42,472 nucleotides of DNA from Pseudomonadota bacterium. GTDB lineage: Bacteria; Myxococcota_A; UBA9042; GCA-2863065. The notes beneath the pieces are model-generated. The model saw nothing but the letters and a program-made list of their open reading frames with translations. It was not told where the DNA came from and searched no databases. The stretch lies in the NCBI GenBank assembly GCA_002863065.1, contig PKDL01000144.1, forward strand, positions 1 to 42,472. The letters are read 5' to 3'. Shown in pieces: positions 8,979 through 18,647 of the stretch (position 1 is its first letter; each line of letters begins with the position of its first letter). The position numbers and the translations under genes were made by a program.

Positions 8979-11537
8979 ATGACCAAGCGGATGTTAATCT
9001 CGGTCGATGAGGAAGAAAGCCGGGTTGCAATTATCGACTCTCGGCGACTCGAAAATTTAGAAATTGAAGCCAAAGGCGGTGAAGGCCGCCGCGGAAATAT
9101 CTACAAAGGGGTGGTTCATAAAGTAGAGCCTAGCCTTCAAGCGGCATTCATTGACTTCGGGGAAGAAAAACAGGGGTTCCTGCCACTTTCAGAGGTGCAT
9201 CGCCGTTTGTGGCCAAAAGGTATTACTGACAAACGACCAGACATCAGCTTGCTTCTCAAGGAAAAGCAGGAGCTGATGGTGCAGGTTGTGAAGGACGAAA
9301 TCGGTACGAAGGGTGCGACCCTTACTACCTTCGTGTCGTTGCCGTCGCGTTACCTCATCCTCATGCCTGAGAGCGACAAATCGGGCATCAGCCGGCGTCT
9401 CGGCGATACTGAACGCCGCCGACTCAAGGAAGTCATAGCTGCTATTAGTGTGCCTGATGGCTTTGGGGTCATTATTCGAACTGCGGGTCAGCAGCAGCGT
9501 CCGATGGAGCTAAAAAAAGATCTGCTGTATCTGACGAAACTTTATGAGTCGATTGAGTCCAACTTCTCTCGTCGGCAGGGTGCTGGTCTCATTTACAAAG
9601 ACCGGTCTCACGCTGTGCGATTCATTCGGGATTATTTTACGGATGATGTTGATGAGATCTGGTGCAACAACCGTAGCACGCTCAAAGAGATAGGTGACTT
9701 CATGAGTGTTCTCATGCCGGTCGCGCGTCAGACCTTGCGCCTATACGAGGGCACTGCACCACTCTTTGTAAAATTCGCAGTGGAAGACCAGGTTGAAAGC
9801 GTGTTTGCTCGCGAGGTGCCGTTACCAAACGGTGGATCGATCGTGATCGATCAAACCGAGGCGCTCGTTGCGGTTGATGTCAACTCAGGAAAGGTCAAGG
9901 GACAAGATATTGAGGAAACCGCCCTCAAAACTAACCTTGAAGCAGCACATGAAGTGGCCCGCCAGGTGAAAATTCGCGACATGGGTGGATTGATAGTGGT
10001 GGACTTCATCGACATGCGTGAACGAAAGAATGTTCGCCACGTCGAGACTGAGTTGCGGAAAGCTTTCACGGACGACAAGTCGAAAATCAAATTCGGCCGA
10101 ATCAGCCAATTTGGCTTGATGGAGCTTTCGCGACAGCGCCTTCGAAAAAGTTTGATGACCCAGATCACTCGGCGTTGTGAAGCCTGCGATGGCACTGGAC
10201 AAGTACGAGCGCCCGCATCTGCCGGTCTATCCTTGTTACGTCGTATCGAGGAAGCATGTCTGCGTGGGAACGTGAAGTATATTCGCGCGACAACATCGGT
10301 AGGAATAGCAAACCTTCTGCTCAACCGTCGTCGCGGCGAGCTGAGCGCAGTTGAGCAAAAGATGGGAACAATCGTAGAGGTTGTAGGCCACAAAGACATG
10401 CCAGCAAACTTGGTAGCTCTTGATGTGGTCGTACTGCGGGGTGGCCGCTCTGCGCCACAGCGCATATATCAGCTTCTGGACTTGATTCGGAATAAAGTCA
10501 TCCGGAAGGATACGAGCCCGCTACCCCGACCGGAAGAAGGCCTCGAGAAGCTAGAGCTAGACCACGGTGCTATCTATCGCATGATTGCCGCACGTGATGA
10601 AGAGATGGCGAAAGCAGAGGAGCTTTCGACGGACTTCGAATTTTCGCCTCAGGAACCGGACTTGGAATCGGATGAAGCATCTGAAGAGTCAGACGCTACT
10701 AATAAGCGGCGTAGGCGTCGCCGCCGGCGTCGAAAAAAGTCAGACGCCGACTATGGAGATGGTGGCGACAGTCAAGTGTCCGTGAGGGGGGCTGATGCTG
10801 GCGATGATAATGATGCGGCCACCGATGATGAGGACGGCGACTCTGAACATGAGCTATCTCCTGAAGAAAAAGAGGAGATGGCGCGCCAAGACGAGCGCCG
10901 ACGAGGTGGCTTTGTCGGTTGGATGAAGCGGATCTTTGGTGGTGAGGGTGACGATGCGCAGCCGGACTACACCGACGTCTCTGATGCTGCTATTGGCGCA
11001 ATAGAGCCTCCTGCGACTTCATCGGACGACAGCGATGTCGCAAGTACTGAGGTGGAATCCGTATCAACAAAGGCGTCAGCTGAGGAGGGTACACCGTCGG
11101 AAGACTCATCGGCGAATAGCGGGGAGGAACAGGTTGATGGAGAAAAGCGCCGTCGCCGTCGCCGTCGTCGTCGCCGTAAGCCAGCGGGCCCGAAAACTTC
11201 CGCTGACACCGATGCAGACAATGCATCGGATACTGACATCGCAGCAGCAGACTCTGCTGAGGCGAGCTCAGTCGAAGACAATGTTCGGAGGCCAGCGGAA
11301 GGTAAATCAACGGATGCTGCGCAAGAATCGAAGGCAGCTCGCCCGCGACGTAAACCACGTCGTACGCCGAAGTCGAGGGCTGTCAAACCCGCAGAATCGG
11401 AGGCAGATGCGTTGGCTCGTGACGCTGCGCGGGCAGTAGCTGCGTTGGAGTCGGCCGCAAGCGCATCGGGGAAAAGTCAACCGTCTGAACCGGCTGCCGC
11501 CGAACCACCTCCGATCCCGACAGACTCAGAGGGGTAG
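8979..11537 (+). CDS. rne/rng: Ribonuclease E/G family protein with long acidic, Arg-tract C-terminal tail
   Basis: MTKRMLISVDEEESRVAIID...GNIYKGVVHKVEPSLQAAFIDFGEEKQGFLPLSEV (S1); VAVDVNSGK; CEACDGTGQVR (Zn-link-like). Confidence 0.95.
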   Translation: MTKRMLISVDEEESRVAIIDSRRLENLEIEAKGGEGRRGNIYKGVVHKVEPSLQAAFIDFGEEKQGFLPLSEVHRRLWPKGITDKRPDISLLLKEKQELMVQVVKDEIGTKGATLTTFVSLPSRYLILMPESDKSGISRRLGDTERRRLKEVIAAISVPDGFGVIIRTAGQQQRPMELKKDLLYLTKLYESIESNFSRRQGAGLIYKDRSHAVRFIRDYFTDDVDEIWCNNRSTLKEIGDFMSVLMPVARQTLRLYEGTAPLFVKFAVEDQVESVFAREVPLPNGGSIVIDQTEALVAVDVNSGKVKGQDIEETALKTNLEAAHEVARQVKIRDMGGLIVVDFIDMRERKNVRHVETELRKAFTDDKSKIKFGRISQFGLMELSRQRLRKSLMTQITRRCEACDGTGQVRAPASAGLSLLRRIEEACLRGNVKYIRATTSVGIANLLLNRRRGELSAVEQKMGTIVEVVGHKDMPANLVALDVVVLRGGRSAPQRIYQLLDLIRNKVIRKDTSPLPRPEEGLEKLELDHGAIYRMIAARDEEMAKAEELSTDFEFSPQEPDLESDEASEESDATNKRRRRRRRRRKKSDADYGDGGDSQVSVRGADAGDDNDAATDDEDGDSEHELSPEEKEEMARQDERRRGGFVGWMKRIFGGEGDDAQPDYTDVSDAAIGAIEPPATSSDDSDVASTEVESVSTKASAEEGTPSEDSSANSGEEQVDGEKRRRRRRRRRRKPAGPKTSADTDADNASDTDIAAADSAEASSVEDNVRRPAEGKSTDAAQESKAARPRRKPRRTPKSRAVKPAESEADALARDAARAVAALESAASASGKSQPSEPAAAEPPPIPTDSEG

Positions 11538-11630
11538 GAAGAATTGGCGCTAATGGAGTCGCACCGGCGTTGACGGTACTGGGTGATGCTCCTAACATCC
11601 CCCAGCGGGTGGAGTTCGGCAGGAGGAGAT

Positions 11631-12383
11631 ATGGGACGTTTATTTCGAATCATCAAAGGCTGGTTTCTGCGACTGATTGGTAGTGCGGAAGACGCTAATC
11701 CTCGCGCGATACTCGAGGCTGAAATCGCCGATTTTCATAAGGCGAGCGCGCAGTATAATCAGAATCTTGCAAAGCAAGCTGGCATGATCGAACGCCTGAA
11801 AGGGCAGATTGCGTCAGAGGGCAAGAAGCTTGAGATGCTAACTGCACGTGCTACGGCGGCGTTCAAGGCCGGTAATACGGAGAAGGCTGGGCAAATGGCG
11901 TTGCAGATAAAAGAGGTCACTCGAGAGCTGGAGGAAAATAAGAGCCAGCTTCTCGAGGCCGAAGATATCTACCAAAACCTGATGCGCCAGCGTGAGGTGT
12001 ATACCAAGGAAGCTCGGGCGCGCATCGACAAGATCAAATCGAAAATATCCCGTGTGGAGATGGCGGAAGCACAGGCTAAGCTGACCGAAGCAATGACTGA
12101 TGCGAATTTCAACTCAGACGGGACGGGACTCTCCAGCTTGGAAGATAAGTTGGATGAGCGAATCGCAAATGCTCAGGGTAAGGTGCGTGTCGCTACTGAG
12201 ATGTCTGAGCTTTCGGACTTTAGTGTGACGGAGGCAGAGCAAAGCGCCCTCGAACAGCAAGCACTGGCCGAGTTTGCAGCCCAGATGGGCTTGGCCGCTG
12301 CTTCACCGCCGGTAGATGCGGCGCCACCCGCCCGGGAATTGGGACCTGCTGAGCCAGAGCAAGCCGACGAGGTTGGTGCGTAG
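11631..12383 (+). CDS. PspA/IM30 (Vipp1) family protein
   Basis: MGRLFRIIKGWFLRLIGSAEDANPRAILEAEIADFHKASAQYNQNLAKQAGMIERLKGQI, long coiled-coil. ORF track starts at 11583; the internal ATG is preferred. Confidence 0.8.
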   Translation: MGRLFRIIKGWFLRLIGSAEDANPRAILEAEIADFHKASAQYNQNLAKQAGMIERLKGQIASEGKKLEMLTARATAAFKAGNTEKAGQMALQIKEVTRELEENKSQLLEAEDIYQNLMRQREVYTKEARARIDKIKSKISRVEMAEAQAKLTEAMTDANFNSDGTGLSSLEDKLDERIANAQGKVRVATEMSELSDFSVTEAEQSALEQQALAEFAAQMGLAAASPPVDAAPPARELGPAEPEQADEVGA

Positions 12384-12469
12384 TCGTCAGAGGTTGGGTT
12401 ACCCCGCAAACGTTGCAGCTACCGCAGAACATTGGGCTTGTTCCTTACATTTTCTGCTCACGGAGTCCC

Positions 12470-14230
12470 ATGGCAAACCTTAACCTCCCTGCGTGGGCTG
12501 CTGAAATGCGGTCCAACTTCCGTGCGGGTTCTGTATCTCAATTCATTCTTCATGGCGCAGTTCGCGACCTCGTACCGTACATAACGCATAAGGATGGAAC
12601 ACGGTTTTTGGGGCTCGAGTCGTTTCTCGACGAGGTAATGTTGGGGCGCTTTGACCTCGTTGTACATTACGACCGGGGTAAGGGGATCCGCGCCTCGCGC
12701 GGTCACGATATACTGCTGCGATTTTTGAAGAGTTATGATGTGTGGAACGGGACGCAGTACGGAAAGTCTCCCGCTGCTATTCCGCGACAGCCCGATGTTG
12801 CTCTTGGGCTATTGGGTCGGCTAGTTGATTGGTGTTTGGCACAGACACAGGTGGTCGATAATGAAGCGATTCGAAGGCCCATTTCAGTGGCTCTCGTTCT
12901 CGACTATGCACAATTCTTAGCACCTCGTGGAGATAGCCTGCGGGTATCTAGTCAGCATGCGGAGGCAGTCATACGACTTCAGGACTGGTCGTCTGATCCC
13001 CGGTTGCTATCGGCCCATGCACTCACGGTGCTGCTGACAGAGAGTCTCTCCGACCTACACCCCACGGTGTCTTCGAACCCGTATTCAGCAAAGATTGAAT
13101 TGCGGCTCCCTTCAGAGTCAGAGCTCACTCACTTTGTTCGGTCCCTACTGGAGAACGAGCCAGAGCTCAGATCCTGTCTTGGGCTTGAGCCTGAATTACT
13201 TGCTCGGCGATGCTCTGGCTTATCCCGGGTCAACGTTCGTAATGCGATTTATTTTGCTGCCCGCAACGACCTACGTGTTGATCCGGAATATCTGGCCGCC
13301 CAGCGGCGGGAGTTGATTGAGAAGGAATGTCGAGGCTTACTCGATTTCATTGAGTCGGATTTCACACTCGATTCAGTGGCGGGTCATACGCAGGCGACGG
13401 GTTGGCTTCGAGAAGACGCTAGACTTCTGAAAAAAGGTGCACTTCGATCGATTCCGATGGGATATCTTCTCTGTGGTCGGATAGGCACCGGTAAGACCTT
13501 TCTTACGACATGCTGGGCGGGAGAGATCGGTATCCCATGTGTCGTGTTGAAAAACTTTCGCGATAAGTGGCAAGGGTCAACCGAAGGGAATCTAGAGAAG
13601 ATTTTCGCAATACTGAAGGCGCTAGGTCAGGTTCTGGTATTCGTTGATGAAGCGGACCAGGCGACAGGACAGCGCGATGGTGGTGGAAGCGATAATGGTG
13701 TGTCTGGCCGTGTGTACGGCATGCTCGCAAAGCAGATGTCCGATACGCGGAATCGGGGGCGCATCATATGGGTCTTCGCTACCAGTCGGCCGGATCTCGT
13801 GGAGGTGGATCTGAAGCGACCTGGGCGCTTGGATGTACACATCCCCTTATTTCCACCACAAGGATCAGAGGAGAGACAGGCGTTATTTCGCGCGATGGCG
13901 AAAAAAGTCGGGGTCGATCACCGTAGTCTTCCGGAATTACCCGATCATCTCGACGTCGGTGGAAATGAGATGGAAGCCATCTTGGTACGTGGTCGCCGGC
14001 TTTTTGACTTACAGACCGGGCGTACGAAAAAGCATAGCCAGAAACGAATACTTGAGGACGTTATTGCCGAATTTCGCCCCATGGCTCATACAGACCGCCT
14101 CGACTTCATGGACCTGCTTGCGGTGAAGGAATGTACTGATTCACGCTTCTTGCCTGAGCGATTCCGTGAGCTAACGCTCGATGAGGTCAACCAGCGTTTA
14201 GATACCCTGAAGCTCACCATTGGCGAGTAG
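12470..14230 (+). CDS. AAA+ family ATPase
   Basis: Walker A GRIGTGKT, Walker B VLVFVDEADQ, FATSRPDLVEVDLKRPGRLD; internal start MANLNLPAWAAEMRSNF preferred. Confidence 0.9.
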   Translation: MANLNLPAWAAEMRSNFRAGSVSQFILHGAVRDLVPYITHKDGTRFLGLESFLDEVMLGRFDLVVHYDRGKGIRASRGHDILLRFLKSYDVWNGTQYGKSPAAIPRQPDVALGLLGRLVDWCLAQTQVVDNEAIRRPISVALVLDYAQFLAPRGDSLRVSSQHAEAVIRLQDWSSDPRLLSAHALTVLLTESLSDLHPTVSSNPYSAKIELRLPSESELTHFVRSLLENEPELRSCLGLEPELLARRCSGLSRVNVRNAIYFAARNDLRVDPEYLAAQRRELIEKECRGLLDFIESDFTLDSVAGHTQATGWLREDARLLKKGALRSIPMGYLLCGRIGTGKTFLTTCWAGEIGIPCVVLKNFRDKWQGSTEGNLEKIFAILKALGQVLVFVDEADQATGQRDGGGSDNGVSGRVYGMLAKQMSDTRNRGRIIWVFATSRPDLVEVDLKRPGRLDVHIPLFPPQGSEERQALFRAMAKKVGVDHRSLPELPDHLDVGGNEMEAILVRGRRLFDLQTGRTKKHSQKRILEDVIAEFRPMAHTDRLDFMDLLAVKECTDSRFLPERFRELTLDEVNQRLDTLKLTIGE

Positions 14231-14265
14231 AGCACGCACCATAATGCGATCTGTGACCTATTTGT

Positions 14266-15978
14266 TCATGTGTCTGATGCTTTCTGTCGCACGAAGTACG
14301 GTCCTAAAATTAAATGGTCCAGACCGCTAGCTGTGAAGGCGCGGAGCGCATCATCTGGGGTACATACGATGGGCTCACCATGCATGTTGAAGCTTGTGTT
14401 TATGACGGTCGGGGTTCCGGTTAGCTCATGGTATCTGCGGATGATGTCGTAATACCCAGGGTTATCTTCTCGATGGATCACCTGCGGTCTCGCCGTACCG
14501 TCGAGATGCACAATCCCTGGTGACCGCTTTCTCACCGCTTCCGTTACCTCAAATGTGACTGTCATATATCGCCAGGCAAGTTCTCCGCCTTCGTAGTTCC
14601 GGTAGCATTCGGCAGCGTGTTCGCTAAGGGTGACCGGTGCGAAAGGCATGAACTCCGTCCGCCTTAGCCGCTTATTTAGCCAGTCGTTTACCGAACGGTC
14701 GTCTGTGGGGTACATAATCGTCCGATTTCCAAGGGCACGTGGCCCGTACTCAAGTCGTCCATCATATCGTGCGATTACTTTGCGTTCAGCAAGGGCCTTC
14801 GCCGCCGTATCCGGCATGCTTTCCGGCCTTTCATACGGGAGTCCATGGGCTTCAAGCGCCAATCCTATTTCTTCTTCCGTATAGCTCGGGCCGAGAAAGA
14901 CCGTGTGTAGTGGTTCGTTTGTGACGCCGCCTTCTCGTTCAGCAAGGTGTGCCAAGCCTGCTCCCATGCTGATGCCCTGGTCGTTCATCGCTGGGTGAAC
15001 GTAAATGCGCGACACCTCGGGAAGCTGTAGGATTTTTTGATTGAGAACGACGTTTGCGAAGCAACCGCCAGCCATGACTACGGTCGACCGACCCGTTTCG
15101 CGAACTGCGTGCCGCACGTAATCAACGAGAACATCTTCAAATCGCTTCTGAGCTGCTGCTGCTACATCCGCGGGCTTCATTTTGGACAAGGTATCGAACG
15201 GTGCACGTCGTCGGTTTCGCCACATGAGGTCGGGACAGCGAAACTTCGTTTTTGACTCATCCAGCGAAAAGATCTGCTCCATGTATGGGTAGGCGAGATT
15301 GGGGTCGCCATACGCGGCTAACCCGGTGACTTTTCCAGCGTTCAGGTTATGAAAACCAAGTAATTGTGCCACCTCACCGTAGAATTGACCGGGCGAGTGA
15401 CGTGCGGAACTCCCGTATTGAAAGATGCACCGGCCATTCACGCAGTCGAACACCTTAGAGGACCAGCCATCTCCCATATTATCGGCAGTTACGGCCACGG
15501 CATCTGAATATCCGGACGTGAGATAGGCGGAGTATGCATGCGCGGTGTGGTGGTCGACAAAATCTGCTAGCTGCGGAAACTTACGCTTGAGCATCGCTCG
15601 GGAGAGCCCACGTGCCGCTTTGTGCATCGCGCCGCCCTGGCTCAAGGTATGTTGAAAGTAGAGCCAAGCCTTGTGGCGTGCACCGAAATAGTCGTGTTCT
15701 CCGTCCGGTAGTAACGTCCCAGCGATTCGTGGCAAGAAGTGGGTTTCATTCGCGGGTAGAACGGTAGTGATATCCTTAAGCTGAATTCCGGCCCATTCGA
15801 GCGCGGCATCGATAGCCATGCGTGGAAACCCGCCGGCATACTTAACACGACTAAGTCGTCCTTCAGCCACTGCGAAAACCGGCACCCCATCGCGAAATAA
15901 GGTCGCGTTGGCATTCGAGTCTTCATGAATGCTTAGGAGCCAGTTGTGGCGTCCAGCTTCGTGCGTCTGCGTTTCCAT
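14266..15978 (-). CDS. Carbamoyltransferase, NodU/CmcH family (copy 1)
   Basis: WLLSIHEDSNANATLFRDGVPVFAVAEGRLSRVKYAGGFP; VDHHTAHAYSAYLTSGY; YEGRxxYGPRALGNR-type motif RLEYGPRALGNRTI; VINTSFNMHGEPIVCTPDDAL. Start METQTHEAG at 15978 preferred. Confidence 0.93.
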   Translation of the reverse strand: METQTHEAGRHNWLLSIHEDSNANATLFRDGVPVFAVAEGRLSRVKYAGGFPRMAIDAALEWAGIQLKDITTVLPANETHFLPRIAGTLLPDGEHDYFGARHKAWLYFQHTLSQGGAMHKAARGLSRAMLKRKFPQLADFVDHHTAHAYSAYLTSGYSDAVAVTADNMGDGWSSKVFDCVNGRCIFQYGSSARHSPGQFYGEVAQLLGFHNLNAGKVTGLAAYGDPNLAYPYMEQIFSLDESKTKFRCPDLMWRNRRRAPFDTLSKMKPADVAAAAQKRFEDVLVDYVRHAVRETGRSTVVMAGGCFANVVLNQKILQLPEVSRIYVHPAMNDQGISMGAGLAHLAEREGGVTNEPLHTVFLGPSYTEEEIGLALEAHGLPYERPESMPDTAAKALAERKVIARYDGRLEYGPRALGNRTIMYPTDDRSVNDWLNKRLRRTEFMPFAPVTLSEHAAECYRNYEGGELAWRYMTVTFEVTEAVRKRSPGIVHLDGTARPQVIHREDNPGYYDIIRRYHELTGTPTVINTSFNMHGEPIVCTPDDALRAFTASGLDHLILGPYFVRQKASDT

Positions 15979-16226
15979 AAGATGCCTCCCGCAATCGCGA
16001 GCACCACAGTTCCCTGAATTAAGATGAAGGTCGCACTGATATGGGTTCGGACTAAAACAGCCAATGAAAATGCAAGCAGGGGAAGGGTAAAGACCCCTAT
16101 CGCGGTGCCTAACGTCACTGTTAGCAGCCATTCATCTGACTGAAGCCAAACGCACGCGAGCGCTATGCCGGGTAGCACAATGGCGTAGAGGAACAGCGCA
16201 ATATCGGCGATTAGTATTCCAGTCAC
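15933..16226 (-). CDS. Small 3-TM membrane protein overlapping the carbamoyltransferase start
   Basis: 97 aa: MTGILIADIALFLYAIVLPGIALACVWLQ...LLAFSLAVLV...VVLAIAGGILWKRRR. Confidence 0.65.
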   Translation of the reverse strand: MTGILIADIALFLYAIVLPGIALACVWLQSDEWLLTVTLGTAIGVFTLPLLAFSLAVLVRTHISATFILIQGTVVLAIAGGILWKRRRTKLDATTGS

Positions 16227-16320
16227 GGGTCAATCCTAGCAGGATGCAACGTCGCCGTCAGTCGATGTACGCCAGCATTTGGTTGAGTTGACGTGAGCCA
16301 TAAACCATCGGCAACCTCCC

Positions 16321-17025
16321 GTGGTAGTCTCCCATTTTGAGGAGTGCGTCTTGCAAGTGTCAGTTGTTATCGCAGCCCATAATGAGGCTCAGACCATCGG
16401 CGGTGTCATTGAAGGGTGCATTGCGGTGCTTGGAGAACAGCTGCATGAACTGATTGTAGTGGACGATGGGTCTACAGACGAAACGTACCTCGAGGCACGC
16501 TGCCGTGGAGCCCGTGTCATACGCTTGGTTCCTAATCGAGGCAAGGGAGTGGCCCTTCGCCGCGGTATCGAACAATCCACAGGCGATTGGCTCGTATTTC
16601 TGGATGCCGATGGCCAAGATGATCCGGCAGAGATTCCCAAATTACTGGATCAAGCGGGTCCTGACGTTGCCTTAGTCAACGGGTCGCGCTTTACTGGGAC
16701 ACTGAATCAGGGGGCGATTAGTCGGCCGAATTATATCGGTAACCTGCTTATGACGGGATTACTCGACCTAGCCTTCCGTGCTCGAATTACGGATAGCCAG
16801 GCGGGGTTCCGAGCGATACGGGGAGACATCGCTCGGAACCTGAAATTGGTGTCTAAAGAGTATGAGATAGAGACGGAAATGCTTGCGCAAATTCTTCGTG
16901 CTGGTCATCGGATAGTCGAAGTGCCAGTGAATCGATATGCACGTGCAGCGGGTCGAACGGACTTTCGTCGCATCCGAAATGGCATGAGGATTCTGTGGAC
17001 CATCGGTCGTCAGAGGATGTTGTGA
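16321..17025 (+). CDS. Family 2 glycosyltransferase
   Basis: VSVVIAAHNEAQTIGGVIEGC...[12 protein letters not shown]...NRGKGVALRRGIEQSTGDWLVFLDADGQDDP. Confidence 0.92.
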   Translation: MVVSHFEECVLQVSVVIAAHNEAQTIGGVIEGCIAVLGEQLHELIVVDDGSTDETYLEARCRGARVIRLVPNRGKGVALRRGIEQSTGDWLVFLDADGQDDPAEIPKLLDQAGPDVALVNGSRFTGTLNQGAISRPNYIGNLLMTGLLDLAFRARITDSQAGFRAIRGDIARNLKLVSKEYEIETEMLAQILRAGHRIVEVPVNRYARAAGRTDFRRIRNGMRILWTIGRQRML

Positions 17026-18638
17026 GAGCTGACCGTCGATTTACTTGGGTCTTTTCCGTTGTACTGGTCGTGACCAGCCTTGCTGCACTGTTTCGTTATG
17101 ACGGTCCGGCGGAAGGTTACTGGGATACATATATTACCGCCCCAGCAATGCACATGAATAAGCAGCTGGTCGACTTTCGAACAAAGAACGGTGAGTCTGC
17201 ATACTTGGACGTGGAGCTTCGTGGAGTGTTACCGGATGACTTGATTGACATTCGGGATGGTGATGCAGCAGCAAAAGCGAAGACAACGAAAGATAATCAA
17301 GGTGCACATGTGCCGCGAGGGTTCGGTGTAATTACCAAAGATCAGCGCCTTATTCCCGGTGTAGTGGCGAGCGCAGAGTACGCTTTTTTTGGGCAGCTAG
17401 GATTCCGAATACTCTTCGCGATTACGGTCGGATTACTGATCCCATTGTGCGTGTTACTGTACCGAGAGGTGGTGCCAGGTCATGACTGGGCAGGGCTATT
17501 TGGTGGAGTAGTACTCGCCTGGAATCCCTATATGCTCAGCGTCGATCGTATGAATGCGAATCTCTTCGTATTTCCCCTAATGCTTGGCACCCTTCTATTG
17601 ATGTTTCGCTTAGATCGGCGGAGCAACGCGACATGGCGAGATATTGTTCCGTTAGGTATTGCCTTCGGAACGGTCGCTGCGCTTCGAAATGAAGCAATAT
17701 GCTTTGTCCCGGCAGTAAGTTATTACATGCTCTACGGTCGGCGAAACGGACCGAACTTTTCACGCCGATTTGTCGAATTGGTGGCGGTTGGTGCGCTCAC
17801 AGTATTCGTGATGCTCCCGGATTTTGCTTGGAAGCAATGGGCTTTCGGTAACGCTCTTATGCATCCGAGTCAGTTCAATCATTTTCATGGGTGGCGTCCG
17901 ACGTTTCCTCACCGAGTTCTAGGGGACTTCAACGGTCTGTTCAACTGGCCTTTCCATACCGATTTCATCCGTACGCCGCATTTTGGATACCCCACGTATT
18001 TCCTGTTCTTCATGGTTACGGCACGCGCTCTCGGTACCGGCCTGTCGGCGCTATCGCTCATCGGTCTTGTATGGCTCGGTAAACACAAGCGGACGATAGC
18101 CGTTACGTCAGTTCTCTGGTCAACCCCAGTCTATCTATTATTTGGGCCTCAAGAGAATTGGGAAGAGGTCAAAATGACCTTCATGTTGTTGGCTTGGGCC
18201 CCAATACCATTGCTGCTGTCTGCAGGCTTCACCTGGGCGACTAGTACAAAGTGGACTCTTCCTCGGAAGGTCCTCGTCTGGGCTGCTGTAGTGTTGACAG
18301 TTGTGGTCTTTATCAGAGCTCTAGGCGCTATTGATGTACCACAGGACGCTCGCTGGTATCATCGGTTCCCCAAAGCGGACAAAACACTAAATAGTGAAGC
18401 GCGTGCTGGTTTAGATGAGAGTGAACGCAACGATTGGACCTATTTTCAAAGTTACGAGACGCCCGAGGAGATCACCCGGGAGCGCAACAAGCTCACGGCG
18501 ACATTGCCGTGGCCTGCGCAATACCTTCCCTTATCTTGGGACGCGGTTCGCGAGTGGTCGGAAATGCAAGAGGAGTACGGAAAACGAGAGCTCGTCGTAC
18601 TCGAGATATGGGGATACATCTATGGTTCACGGAAATAG
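16995..18638 (+). CDS. Polytopic membrane glycosyltransferase-like protein (GT-C/GT39-like)
   Basis: 547 aa, multiple TM helices, overlaps the preceding GT2 gene; true start may be the GTG near 17022 (VRADRRFTWVF). Confidence 0.65.
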   Translation: MDHRSSEDVVRADRRFTWVFSVVLVVTSLAALFRYDGPAEGYWDTYITAPAMHMNKQLVDFRTKNGESAYLDVELRGVLPDDLIDIRDGDAAAKAKTTKDNQGAHVPRGFGVITKDQRLIPGVVASAEYAFFGQLGFRILFAITVGLLIPLCVLLYREVVPGHDWAGLFGGVVLAWNPYMLSVDRMNANLFVFPLMLGTLLLMFRLDRRSNATWRDIVPLGIAFGTVAALRNEAICFVPAVSYYMLYGRRNGPNFSRRFVELVAVGALTVFVMLPDFAWKQWAFGNALMHPSQFNHFHGWRPTFPHRVLGDFNGLFNWPFHTDFIRTPHFGYPTYFLFFMVTARALGTGLSALSLIGLVWLGKHKRTIAVTSVLWSTPVYLLFGPQENWEEVKMTFMLLAWAPIPLLLSAGFTWATSTKWTLPRKVLVWAAVVLTVVVFIRALGAIDVPQDARWYHRFPKADKTLNSEARAGLDESERNDWTYFQSYETPEEITRERNKLTATLPWPAQYLPLSWDAVREWSEMQEEYGKRELVVLEIWGYIYGSRK

Positions 18639-18647
18639 TATGCTTGT

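Noticed and set aside
10967-11386. 139-aa minus-strand ORF with poly-Arg (RRRRRRRRRR)
   Set aside because: Shadow of the CGY repeat in the RNase E tail, which reads Arg on the complementary frame as well.
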